From Exophiala sp. HKRS030 (lineage: Eukaryota; Ascomycota; Eurotiomycetes; Chaetothyriales; Herpotrichiellaceae): a DNA stretch of 64,000 nucleotides. The stretch lies in assembly GCA_023897205.1 (NCBI GenBank), contig JAHWDD010000006.1, forward strand, positions 3,224,001-3,288,000, read 5' to 3'. The notes beneath the pieces were generated by a model. It ran no database searches. It worked only from the letters and a program-made list of their open reading frames with translations, and was not told the origin of the DNA. A program made the translations under genes and the position numbers. The first letter of the stretch is position 1. Every line of letters begins with the position of its first letter. Positions 11,411 to 21,758 of the stretch are shown here, piece by piece.

Positions 11411-13135
11411 ATGGCCAGTTTCAAATCAGTTCCGTCCTCTGGATGGATCTTGCTAAAGGACAGGAATGTTGAAGTTGAAAATCCAGACTCTCTTGCGATT
11501 TCTGAAGAGAGTAGTGAATGTACATGGAAGGATTGCCTCGCGATTTGCGTGTGCTTGATCAGCTTCGGCGTAGCAGCCGCTGTGGTTTTTGTTCAGAAAT
11601 GGGCAGTTCACTGGGGTTCAACCGGACAATTTGTCTGGGTCGGTTTGAGCCTCACTATTATGAGTTGGTGCTCTCAATTGTTCCTACGACGACTTTTTCT
11701 TGTCACGGCGATTCATTTCCGATCCAGCTCGACCTTGCAAACCATGGATTCTATTCTCCGTTCTGACCCCTTAACTTCACACTCAACCTGGACCTTTCGT
11801 GTGTCACTCTTCTGCATGGTGGGTCTCGCGCCCCTATTGAGCGCAATCTATAAAAGCTTGGGTAATGGTGAGTCGAGTTATGAGAGCCACACAAGGAGTA
11901 TTCAAATCGGTTTGATTGGTCCACCCGGTACACAAAATCTTGGATTTGGGCTTTCACAATTCATCAATGCCACTTTACCGTGGTTCGATAAACCAGCATT
12001 AAATCAGACTTATGGTTTCAATACTTATACTTTGGACGCCAACACAACAGCAGTCCTGGATGGACCTATCCCGGCGGAGGTGAAGATACTTCAGGAATCG
12101 CTCGGCCGTGAACAATGGGCAACGATAACTGGCAATGTCTCAGCACTTGTCGGTTTTCTGAACCCTGACCTTGAATATGATAGGGCAGATCTCTCAAGTG
12201 AGTTCGCAGATGCCGGTGGACCTTCAGCAATGCAGCTGTGGACTGGAAATGGTAATTGGAACAGAGGGCTTTTCCTTCCAGATCCTAACAACTCCACAAA
12301 TATTTATCTTTCCGCTTTCGATGTCGGCATCGGTGAAGAATTTGGTGACCATGCGCGACATTATCAATTATATCGTCAAACCTATGTGGGAAGATGGCAC
12401 GTTACTCAACGGTCAGTCCAGCTGGCACACGCAACTCCTCTACGGAACGAACGACTTGATGATGAAGGTGTATTCACCACGATCTTCGCCTCAATCCCCG
12501 AAACTCTCATTCCAGGCATAGTCGAATACGACACATATTACCGTGAAGCAAATTACCGCAGATCGAGGACGGCCAATACGGCGGAGGAATACCTACCGTT
12601 CAAAAAGGATATTGAGACAGATGTGACACCGATTGTCATAGGCGTATGGTCACGATATGTTGCATACTTTGGGCCCGAGATGTGGGGTTCTCAACCATTT
12701 CAACGCCTGACCGAGACGCAAAGATCAACACTATTGTATAGCCGCACAATGAGTATAAAAAGAGGCGCTATCACAATCAGGAGAGATTGGGAAATCTTGT
12801 TAGTTCTCATCTTGAACCCGGTGCTTCTGTTCGGTTCCCTTGCATTTCGAGTGCTGCGATGGCCTAGATCTCCGATTGGTGGAGGTTTTGGCGTGGTGTC
12901 CCTTCTGGCGAGCATGGACAAGGATTGCCAGCCGTTGCTGGACGGCGCTGGACTATCTGGTCGGTTAAAACGTCCCGTGTCGGTCGCGTTTGATGTTAAG
13001 GACGAACTCCAAGGTGATCAGCTCGTCGTGTCTCCAGATGGTCAAATGATGCATTTCGGGAGGATCACAATGTTCCTGGGACGGTCGGAGGCATGGAAGA
13101 GTGGGACATTGAGACCCAGGATTCCATATCGATGA
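11411..13135 (+). CDS. Fungal membrane protein of unknown function
   Basis: A single exon of 574 residues. Hydrophobic segments that look membrane-spanning lie at about residues 41-61 (CLAICVCLISFGVAAAVVFV), 76-96, 127-148, and near the C-terminus at about 460-480 (WEILLVLILNPVLLFGSLAF). Between the third and the last lies a stretch of some 300 residues rich in N-x-S/T sites, which suggests a large extracytoplasmic loop. A short polar tail follows the last segment. Multi-spanning proteins with this outline are common and poorly described in filamentous ascomycetes. I recognise no catalytic motif or transporter signature. It sits between the NLR-like and HET genes on the same strand, but the gaps of 0.7-1.4 kb argue for separate promoters. 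Confidence 0.75.
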   Translation: MASFKSVPSSGWILLKDRNVEVENPDSLAISEESSECTWKDCLAICVCLISFGVAAAVVFVQKWAVHWGSTGQFVWVGLSLTIMSWCSQLFLRRLFLVTAIHFRSSSTLQTMDSILRSDPLTSHSTWTFRVSLFCMVGLAPLLSAIYKSLGNGESSYESHTRSIQIGLIGPPGTQNLGFGLSQFINATLPWFDKPALNQTYGFNTYTLDANTTAVLDGPIPAEVKILQESLGREQWATITGNVSALVGFLNPDLEYDRADLSSEFADAGGPSAMQLWTGNGNWNRGLFLPDPNNSTNIYLSAFDVGIGEEFGDHARHYQLYRQTYVGRWHVTQRSVQLAHATPLRNERLDDEGVFTTIFASIPETLIPGIVEYDTYYREANYRRSRTANTAEEYLPFKKDIETDVTPIVIGVWSRYVAYFGPEMWGSQPFQRLTETQRSTLLYSRTMSIKRGAITIRRDWEILLVLILNPVLLFGSLAFRVLRWPRSPIGGGFGVVSLLASMDKDCQPLLDGAGLSGRLKRPVSVAFDVKDELQGDQLVVSPDGQMMHFGRITMFLGRSEAWKSGTLRPRIPYR

Positions 13136-13859
13136 TAAGAGATGGCATATGTATGATGAGGGAGATTATGAAGGGATGAAACTCTAACGAAGCAATTTAA
13201 AGATGACATGTTATGAATCTTTTTGTGGATGAATGTTTCCTAACTGTAATCAACTCGAGTCTCGTTCGAGTACATATCAAACTACTTAGTCAGATGCTCG
13301 ATGATGATTACTCATAGACCCTCCATGGAGGTCATGAATAGTCATGTACGTTCGACACAAAGCTATTGCGCGAATCACAACTCCTGAAGTCGTAGTCCTG
13401 ACAACAAGAGTGTCAAGTCCGCAACTGCAATCTAGACTTGCATCGACGTCAGTGGCAACATGCATGGCGAAGCATCATTTCCGTATTCCAGACAAGCTTG
13501 GACCACGGCGGGTGAACCCGAGACTTGACCTTGTGGCCTAAATGCTGGCTTATGTGCAAGGCTGCAGTGTTCAGGGGTTTGAGTCATCCGTCCGCATTGT
13601 AGTGGCTCGAGGAAAGCTTCGGCCGGACCAAACCCGCGGGAAAACTTGACAATTATACTAAGGATTTCCGGGTTACTCAGTGGATACTCAGAGTGTGTGT
13701 TGGGCACCATGTTTAGATTTCACATCTGTTCACACGGCACGTGACGAAACTCAGTACCGGCTTGGGTTCCAAATCTGACTAAACTTTGCACACGAACTGA
13801 TGTTACTGAAAAGCAACATTCAGCATGCGCGTGGCAATCATCCATACTTGTGACGAATC
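13136..13859. other. Intergenic, likely HET promoter region
   Basis: No reading frame or RNA gene can be supported. A CACGTG palindrome lies at 13738-13743, about 120 bp upstream of the next start codon, but such sites are not enriched in the window. Confidence 0.4.
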
Positions 13860-15841
13860 ATGCTCTGCGATGAATGTAAGAGTGTTTTCATCGACCTACG
13901 TCGCGATGGGACAGAGAACCTTCCAAAGACCATCGAGGTACGTATATATTCAAACGTCTACGCTGCGCAGAGAACAGCGGAGTCCTGCAGCTTCTGCTTT
14001 CTAGTCTGGGACGCCATCAAAACAGTCGAGGAACCAAATTTTCTGTCCTACTGCCGAGAGAAGTGGGCTCCAGGAATCTATGAAGAGGCTTTGAAGCGGA
14101 ACCCTTTGCGAATTTACCATGAACGGACCGCGACGGCGGACAACATCATGATATCTCTGGATGCGAATGTCGCATTATTACCGGGCTATGTCGGTGGTCC
14201 CAACGGCTTCTCGTCCAAAGAGCGGCTAGGCGGGTTCTTTGTAACAGATTCCTCACCACTCGCAAACGTCATCCCAGGTAGACCTCTTGTCAAGAAGAAG
14301 TCGGTGGAGGCCATGGTCAGGCTGGCCAAATCGTGGTATCAATCGTGCAACGACCACCATACTACATGCGCCAAACAACCCTCCATAAGCCACCCTGAAT
14401 TCCGCCTGGTAGATCTAAGGAGCTATCCCACCTTGTATGTGTGCGAAGGACTAGGTCTTGTCGATCAGTACGCAGCACTGAGTTATCGTTGGGGTAATCA
14501 GGCTCCAATGAAACTGACGACTTCCACAATCGCCCAATTCTCGACCCGCGGATTATCGGTCCACGACCTACCCGCTACCATCAAAGACGCATGTAGTCTG
14601 TGTCAGAGTCTTGAAATTCCCTTCATGTGGGTCGATTGTCTGTGCATTATCCAGGACTCGGTAGCCGATTGGAATCACCAGGCCATACAGATGGGCACAG
14701 TGTTCAGCCAGGCTGCAGTTGTCATTCGTGCCGCCGCTGGAGACGACTGCACTCATGGTCTCTTCCAGCCGCGCAAGCTGTTCTCAAACGCCGTTGCAGA
14801 TCTTAACTGCGTTGCCCCGGATGGTCGGGCTGGAATTTGCTCGATTCGAGGCGCTCTGCTGCACACTAACTCGGAGCCGCTTGATGAAAGATCATGGGCG
14901 CTGCAAGAGTACATTCTGTCACGCCGAGCTCTCACATTCGGCACGGCAGAGATGTCCTGGGACTGTACGCATCACCTCAGCGAGAGCGGTTTTCAGCCTA
15001 TGACTGACGTGCGAGCGAAATACCTTCAAATGCAGCATGGACCATTTTACGACAAAGACAAACGTGAGATCTCATTCCTGTTCTGGAAGTCACTCATTTT
15101 GGACTACGCGCGTCGAGATCTTACCATGGCAAGGGACAAATTACCTGCCATGGCAGGCCTCGCGTGGTGGTTCGCAAAACATTCCAGCATTCCCTTGACA
15201 GACTACATCGCAGGGTTATGGAAGCCACATCTCCCACAGGCGCTGCTGTGGTATCACGATAGTGTGAGTGGAAGGGATGCGTCGAGACCAGTCAGGCCTG
15301 AGAGATCTCGCGCCCCCTCTTGGTCGTGGGCCGCCTGGGACTTCCCTTATCTCCAGTGGAAAGCTGTCTCTGCAGAACCAATCGTTGCTGAAGTCATGGA
15401 CTGTACGGTAGTGAGGAGGCTAGTTGATAAGGGAGAACAGGTGCAGGGTACTATCACGCTGCGAGGGCCACTCAGGCGTGGCTGGCTGCTCCCCGATACC
15501 ACCATCCAGAGTTTTACTCGCTATGGGGCGAAGATTGGCGTGAAGCTTCTCGAAAGCGTGGCCCGGAGCTTTCAGATGGCTGCTTTGCTTGCGGCAGTGC
15601 TTACCTCGATTCATTCAACGTCCTTGGTGTAATGAAAGAGTCTGTACCACCGGCGGAAGAAGAAGCGGTATCTATCCATTGTCTGCAGATTACAAGCTCC
15701 TGGTGTCTTCTAGTGGAGAAGACAGCCGGAGGTGACGAGCTGAATGGAGCCTGGACACGGATTGGTGTCGCGCGGCTGTATGAAGGGTGGACGACGACAT
15801 GGCGGAATGATGCGGAAATCTCCACGTTGACGATACATTGA
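13860..15841 (+). CDS. HET-domain heterokaryon-incompatibility protein (one-base frameshift)
   Basis: The N-terminus has paired cysteines (LCDEC, CSFC) as in many HET proteins. The HET core follows with LSYRWG at about residue 207, the LPATIKDA segment, WVDCLCIIQD at about 257 and VIRAAAGDDCTHGL at about 288, then WALQEYILSRR and a Trp-rich PSWSWAAWD block near 485. The first frame ends at 15632, but the conserved C-terminus (GSAYLDSFNVLG, IHCLQITSSWCLL, IGVARLYEGWTTTW) continues in another frame to a stop at 15841. One added base between 15475 and 15494, best in the CCCC at 15491-15494, joins the two into a protein of 660 residues, normal for the family. HET domains trigger growth arrest or cell death after non-self recognition. 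A 32-nt GT...AG interval would also restore frame, but is too short and lacks a branch site. Confidence 0.85.
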
Positions 15842-16459
15842 TGAGACACTATATCTCAAAGCAGAGCTGGAAAAATCCTACAGAATGGCTCATCGTTCGT
15901 ATCCTATCCTCAGCATCGAAGACTTCCAGCGCAGGCTGCGAACTACTCGAGAGACTAACGCGTCCCTTCATTTCGTCATCCTCCTTTCAGCGAAGAAACC
16001 TGACGAAGCATTGCCATAATTACAACCATAGCTCACGACTGCGAAGTCGGGGCTGAGGAAGAGAGACAAGACATTCCAGCATGAGCATGAGAATCAATTT
16101 TGGGGATGTCAAGATCATTTGCTCACATAGAAGCATCCATCTCAATATCTTCGACCTATACTTAGGATATGAGATTAGAAAATTTCCTTAACTCCACACG
16201 AAGCGAAGGGAAACCTGGAACCCACGGTCTATCAAATATCTGATAGCCATACGTCACAGAAACTGGATCGCTCTCTGCCAGTCGACCTCTGCTCACCGCT
16301 GCTCTTCTCTCCTCGAACACCAAATGTTTGATTCTGATTGTTCGCCATTCAACGATTTAGGTGGGAAATTGTAAAATGTGGAAGAGCGCAATGGCTCTCC
16401 TGAAACAAAACATGATATCTACCCAGTTTACGACTTGCATGCGCGGTGTCTGAAAAACA
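15842..16459. other. Convergent intergenic region
   Basis: Lies between the end of the HET gene and the end of the minus-strand STAND-like gene. It should hold the two 3' ends. Nothing else is seen. Confidence 0.4.
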
Positions 16460-19042
16460 TCACAGCGTGTCCAAGTCGTCGTATTCTCTCTGTGGATGGT
16501 ATTCACGAAGTGGCTGCGGTACGTGCAGCTTGTTCAGATGCACCTTCGCGCATTGTTGGGCACAATCTTCAGTACAGCTGTGCCTCAAAGAATTCGAAAT
16601 ATTTCGCCAATTTCGAAACCGGATTGCGTTTCGATCTTGACAACCCGCAATATCTGCTAAGAAGCCATGTCCTCCCCACTCAAGAGATTCGTGTATCGAA
16701 CGAGGCATACTAGATATGCCTCTTACGCAGTTTCGAAAATCAGGGCAGGTCCAGTGCCATTTCTCACTGCCTGTGGGGCCTATCAACTGGTCTTGATCCA
16801 CGCTGGAACAGCCGAACGTCCAGCGCGAGTCGAGAGGGCATAGGTGATATTCTGGCAGCCACTCTCTCGCTCGCTGCGGTACACAGTAATCCAACTCTCT
16901 ATGCGTGAGAGAGGGTGGTTGACTGGTTGATCGTGATCGGAACATCTGTCTGCGAGAGGTTCGATCCTGCATTAGCATAATTAAGCCTGCATCATCTTGT
17001 GCGCCTCCAAGTCGTTCAGAATATGGATCGACGAACTCGGATACTTTTTGTTTGAGCTCTCCCACGGGTGAACGAATTTTGACTTTGCGATGCTCCTTCC
17101 ATTGACCCTCGTATGTTTCCTCCTCAGCTGGATCCCAGATAATCTCCGCGGGAAGACGAACTTGGGATGTGAACGCGCCTGGGACCGCTTGCAATCTATA
17201 TACTGGAATGGTTCTGGTTTTGGACACCACAATGTTCCAGTCTGCGGGTTGCGGCCCCCAAACAAGCTGCTTGAGCTCTAGAAGAGAAAAGCCCCCAATG
17301 CTGTACTCGGTTGAAGATTCCAAGCGTATCCGATCCCATGCATCCATCTCCATCTTCCAATAATCATAGGCATCAATCCCAGAAGTCATAATCATTTGAA
17401 TCCATATTCGAAGCATCGCTAGGGGACTCTGAGTATTCCACGTGTACATAACAACAGAATCGATATGTACACTGATTCGTAAGAGTAACGTCAAAGGTGT
17501 GCTTTGTTGAAACCTTTCTTGGTCTCCTCTAAACCACACAGAACAAGGGTATGCGCCGTTCATCAAGACAGAGGCGCCAAGATCGAGCCAGTCTTCGCTC
17601 CGGCTAGTTTCACCATAGAGCAAACGTTCTGCAACATAGTGCAGGATGGTGTAACCTCTTCTCGTTCTGAGCCCGGCTAATCTTTGATCAGTCTTCTCAA
17701 GGCCAAGGGAAAAGAGAAAGGAAGCGCAATCAATTTCGAGGGTTGTGCTCACAAACTCAAATCGTTCATCTGCTGACAAATACCAGAACGATGAGTATTG
17801 ACTAGACAGAACAAGTTTGAATGTCTCTGGGTTGCTCAACCGGGTGAGCCACCGACAGCCACTCGACAAGGAGTCGTCGACATCAAACTCTGGAGCATCG
17901 AGAAACAATGCGTAAAAGTCCGGCGAATCGTCAAAATAATGCAGATATTGGAGAGCTCGGCCTAGTGACAGTGCTTCGGCGGTCCTAATGGTTGCGTTAA
18001 GGAGCCAACGAGAGCTATCTATATGCCCTCCTTGTGCAGCAAACTAACTTGTTAGTCCAAAACCTTCAACGCAATGATGATGCCTCACCTCCAGTAAAGT
18101 CAGATCACTTCCCTCATAATCTACAACGTCCAAAAGCGATGCTTCACCATGGGCAATAAGCCTCTGCATGCCGACGAGATTCCCGCGCGAGCATTCATGG
18201 AATATACGCGAGTCCCAAGGCACTAGGTTATGCGTACGGAACTGTATGTTCCAACCTTGCTCCGCAGTTGTGAATGCGATGTTCCAGATTCGGGAGCACA
18301 ACCAGGGAGGTAGATGGAACCTAACTTGGAAGAGAATATCTTGCCTCTTTTGCTTGGACTTTCGGACCTCAGCGTTATCAGTATCGTCAATTTTTCCACA
18401 ACAGTGAGCAGTCACAGGTGTCGCGTTCCTTGTTGCTCGTGTCGTTGATGAGCTTCTTGGATTCGTGGTAGAGTTGGGTGTTATGGAGAAATGCGTCGGA
18501 GGTTGGGATGAAGAATGAAGGAGCATCCTAAGATACTGATTGGTGTCGTGGCTGCTTGCGATCATATGAGAGTTGAGTGTTTTGAGTATGCTCATTTGTT
18601 CTTGTTCCCGTCGCCTCTGTTCTGCGGTCCAGTACATGGTATAGGCCAACATCAATGAAGTCTTGGCTCGCTCCAGGTCATCCAGTAGATTCTTGACATC
18701 TCGTTCTTTGAAAGCTGCGTAAAACTTGCCTTTGATCTTCATACGGCCGGCTATATAGCCTTCGATTTGAATGACAAGGTTCTTGATCTCGTTCGTGGTT
18801 TGCTCGCAGCTTGTGATGCAACGCATAAGCAGCACCTCATTGTGAGTACTTTGTTGGCGATGATGCTCAAGTTCTCTCAAACTGAGAGCCATCGTCTCAA
18901 GATCGAATGTGAGTCTCTGAAGTAATTGTGGGGCATTCTTCACGGCATGGTAGATTTTCTTCAGCCTCATTGCGCACTCGCCAAGTTGGATGCTCAGCGC
19001 CAGCAGGCCGGCAGTACCAAAAAGAACGTCGATGCCAGACAT
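16460..19042 (-). CDS. Fungal STAND-type N-terminal protein with ankyrin-like segment, no NTPase
   Basis: Two exons (19042-18089 and 18043-16460) are joined over a 45-nt intron that starts GTGAGG and ends TTAG, in frame, giving 845 residues. The start MSGIDVLFGTAGLLALSIQLGE, then LKKIYHAVKNAPQLLQRLTFDLE, is typical of the alpha-helical N-terminal domain of fungal STAND/NLR-like proteins. A serine/threonine-rich linker follows at about 180-215. The exon junction falls inside an ankyrin-like pair (IFHECSRGNLVGMQRLIAHGEASLLDV and LLEFAAQGGHIDSSRWLL). The remaining 500 residues hold no P-loop and no further repeat that I can identify. It could be a receptor-like protein acting through a partner, or an NLR relative that lost its NTPase. 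The neighbouring HET and NLR genes favour a role in non-self recognition, by inference only. Confidence 0.75.
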
Positions 19043-19905
19043 GCTGGTGGTTAATACAAGTTTGAGCAGTGAAGTTTGTGTTTAAAGGGAACTAATAAAC
19101 CAACATCTTTGATGAAGAGAAATGAAGTTGGTGACAACAATTTTGCGAAATAGGGTGGCTGAAGAATGGCATTTGGCCTACTTAGCGTAGGCTGAAGATG
19201 ACACCAGGCTGGAGATGACCATCCCGGGTCATTGCGTCTTCCTGCGGTCAATTGGGCGTCTCTGCCTTAAGTGTGCCTCGTATCGACTTGATTGAACAGA
19301 GAAGAAGGACCAGGGCATGATTGGCGGCTGCAGGTGCGTACCCAATAGAAATTGTTGCGGCCGGGCTTAAGCCATTCGAAGACCGCCCAACGACATCTAG
19401 TACGTAGAATACCTAGGCGGACCGATCCATCAAACGTTTTATCCTGTATGAGGCGAATCAATTTTGACACTAGTCGAAGAGCAACATTTTGAACATTGGA
19501 GAAAGTCTTATGCTCGAATAAAGTTTAACCACGTGTTTTGGGTTTGATATTTTGGTACCTCAGCCTTGTCTTGGCTGATTGGACCTCCCCACAAGACCAC
19601 CTCGAATCAGTATCCTCTTCACTCTCGTACATAACACAATCATACCAGTTGATTGTCAATACGTTTCACGCAATGTGGCCGACTAGGACGCGTTTTTGAT
19701 GTTCCGATCAGTCAGAGTCCGAAGAGCTTTCATATTGACTGAACTTTAAGCAACCGTACAGCCGGAAGCGGACGCCCATTTAGCCTTGCTTAATGATCCC
19801 ACCACATATTCCTGAATCCCATTAATGCTATCAACAAAATCAAAGCCTAAAATCTAGCATCCGTTCTCTGTACAATAGCCCCGACTCCAAACATAATCTC
19901 CTAAA
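19043..19905. other. Divergent promoter region between the STAND-like gene and SLD5
   Basis: The two flanking genes are transcribed away from each other. No reading frame or RNA gene is supported. This region marks the border between the accessory block and the housekeeping block. Confidence 0.45.
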
Positions 19906-20676
19906 ATGGATGTCGACATATCCGACATTCTCGCCGACATATCACGGCCCTCCGCAGGACAATCATCGTCAACGTCAGGCTATCTCGACACGGACGCCTC
20001 TAGCGACCATCAACTCCTCACCCGATCATGGATCTCCGAACGCTGTGCACCGGATCTTCTCCCTTATCCAACAGACCTAATGACACGCGTGTTGACGCGC
20101 TTACAACGACAAATCTCGACCATCGAAGACCTCGCCGGCGGCATGGGCGAAACGTACGGTAGCGCCGGCCTACACAATACGTCCAAATCAACGGCAAACT
20201 CCAACCTCACACTCTCAATCCTCCAGACCGATCTTTCGCGCACACAATTCATTCTCCGGAGTTATCTTCGCCAACGACTCGCCAAGATCACCAAGTTCGC
20301 CACGTATTACCTCAGTGAACTCGATCGTGATGAGAAGAACGCGTATTTGTCGTCGTCGGAAACGCAGTTCCTACGCAATCACCAGGCGTTGTTGTCTGGA
20401 TTCTATGACGCGACGTTCCTGCACGCGTTTCCGCCCGCGTTGAGGCGTTTGGATGATAGTAGTGGTGGCGTACCGATGGTGGAGGGCCCGGATGGTGGCA
20501 AGGCTGTTGTAGTCAGGTGCCTAGTGCCGGATGGGTGGAGTAATGAGAGTGAGGTTGATGAAGGGAGGGAGAATGGCGCGAGTGTCGAGCTTAGGATGAG
20601 GAGGGGTCAGGTGTGGGTCGTCCGCTGGCGGGATGTCAGGAGGGGGGTGGAGCGGGGAGACTTGGAACTTTTATAG
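19906..20676 (+). CDS. sld5: GINS complex subunit Sld5
   Basis: A single exon of 256 residues, close to the usual size of fungal Sld5. After an acidic, Ser-rich start (MDVDISDILADI) comes the family's helical core: LLTRSWISERCAPDLLPYP, then a helix TLSILQTDLSRTQFILRSYLRQRLAKI, then FATYYLSELDRDEKNAYLSSSETQFL. The C-terminal beta-rich B domain ends with WVVRWRDVRRGVERGDLELL. Sld5 forms GINS with Psf1-3. GINS activates the Cdc45-Mcm2-7 helicase at replication origins in the nucleus. The C-terminal part carries an insert with Gly and acidic residues (about 188-230). The gene converges on the cupin gene, with only 100 bp between the stops. Confidence 0.93.
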   Translation: MDVDISDILADISRPSAGQSSSTSGYLDTDASSDHQLLTRSWISERCAPDLLPYPTDLMTRVLTRLQRQISTIEDLAGGMGETYGSAGLHNTSKSTANSNLTLSILQTDLSRTQFILRSYLRQRLAKITKFATYYLSELDRDEKNAYLSSSETQFLRNHQALLSGFYDATFLHAFPPALRRLDDSSGGVPMVEGPDGGKAVVVRCLVPDGWSNESEVDEGRENGASVELRMRRGQVWVVRWRDVRRGVERGDLELL

Positions 20677-20776
20677 CGGGAATTCATAATTGGAAGATCA
20701 GGACAGCGTGCCAAATGTGTATCGATTTCTATGACTTCCAATCCCTTCTATCTATCTCTTCTATCCTACTCCCAGA

Positions 20777-21493
20777 CTAAACATTCCGTCCCTCCCCCTC
20801 CGCCCTCCCACCCCTTTTCACCGCATCCAATCTCCCCTGCTCACTCCTCTTCAACAACCAAGAAATCTCCCTCTGCACATCCTCCCTGTCCTCAAGCAGG
20901 TCGACGAACCCCTCTGCCGTGAGAAAATCATGATCCGCAAACTCAAACCCTGGCACCACTGTCTCTGAAATCAACACCCCTTCCTCACTCTCACTTCCGC
21001 CCTCAACATCCGGCAACAAGAAACTCGCCTTGAACTTTCCTCCCTCGACAATCCACTGCAACTTCTCCCCTTTCGCAATGTCCTGCCCGACCACAAATGT
21101 CTCAACCTCCAACTTCCCCTCGCCCTTCCGATCAGCATGAATAATCACATACCTTCCCCTCCCCTTATGCAGCGTATGCACGGTCCGGCCCCGGTTACGA
21201 TGGAAATACCCCACTGGTGATGTTGGCGAGATGAGATAGTAGATGGTGGTGCTGGCGTGGCGGGTCGACGATGTATCTTTGGCGGTGGCGTTGGCTAGTA
21301 GTGGGAGATTCTGGAATGGGTTGGGCACCAATAATGCATCGCGATCGGTTTCGACGAAAAACCCGCCCTCAATGTGTGGTTGTAGACTGAGTGTGGTGAT
21401 TGTGCGTGTGATGCTGGGGCTGGGCGAGGGGGGTGGATTGTTCAAGAGGTTTTGTGCGTATTGCGAGTCGGGGATTGAGAAGGTGGTAGACAT
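20777..21493 (-). CDS. Cupin_5 (DUF985) family protein
   Basis: A single exon. I chose the ATG at 21493 (MSTTFSIPDS) over one 78 bases upstream because the family match begins just after it; this gives 238 residues. Family features are ITTLSLQPHIEGGFFVETDRD, then STTIYYLISPTSPVGYFHRN, GRYVIIHADRKGEGKLEVETFVVG, LQWIVEGGKFKASFL, ISETVVPGFEFADHDFL. These fit the conserved beta-barrel of the DUF985 cupins, whose biochemical role is not established. The C-terminus has a basic, Gly-rich tail after a helix (REISWLLKRSEQGRLDAVKRG). Base composition is CT-rich on the plus strand, especially near the 3' end. Confidence 0.9.
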   Translation of the reverse strand: MSTTFSIPDSQYAQNLLNNPPPSPSPSITRTITTLSLQPHIEGGFFVETDRDALLVPNPFQNLPLLANATAKDTSSTRHASTTIYYLISPTSPVGYFHRNRGRTVHTLHKGRGRYVIIHADRKGEGKLEVETFVVGQDIAKGEKLQWIVEGGKFKASFLLPDVEGGSESEEGVLISETVVPGFEFADHDFLTAEGFVDLLEDREDVQREISWLLKRSEQGRLDAVKRGGRAEGEGRNV

Positions 21494-21758
21494 GATGCGT
21501 TGCAATGTGAAGTGATGATCAGTTGTGTTCTCATGATGAACCTGTGTTATGGGATATGTCATCTCGAGCATTGGCTATGCTGATTACATAATATGTCAGC
21601 AAAGATGTCCTCAACCCCTCAGGCCCCCTAGCGACAACCCCCGCTAACATTCCTTGTCTACCATCGTCCGCATAGATTTGAAAATTACAATGAAACGGCA
21701 TCGACAACAGCGTGTCAAATAATGCCGTCCATGGTCATTATGATTTAGTCGGGATCGG

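Noticed and set aside
15477..15512. A 32-nt GT...AG interval that would restore the HET frame as an intron
   Set aside because: Too short for a fungal spliceosomal intron and without a branch site; a missing base explains the frame more simply.
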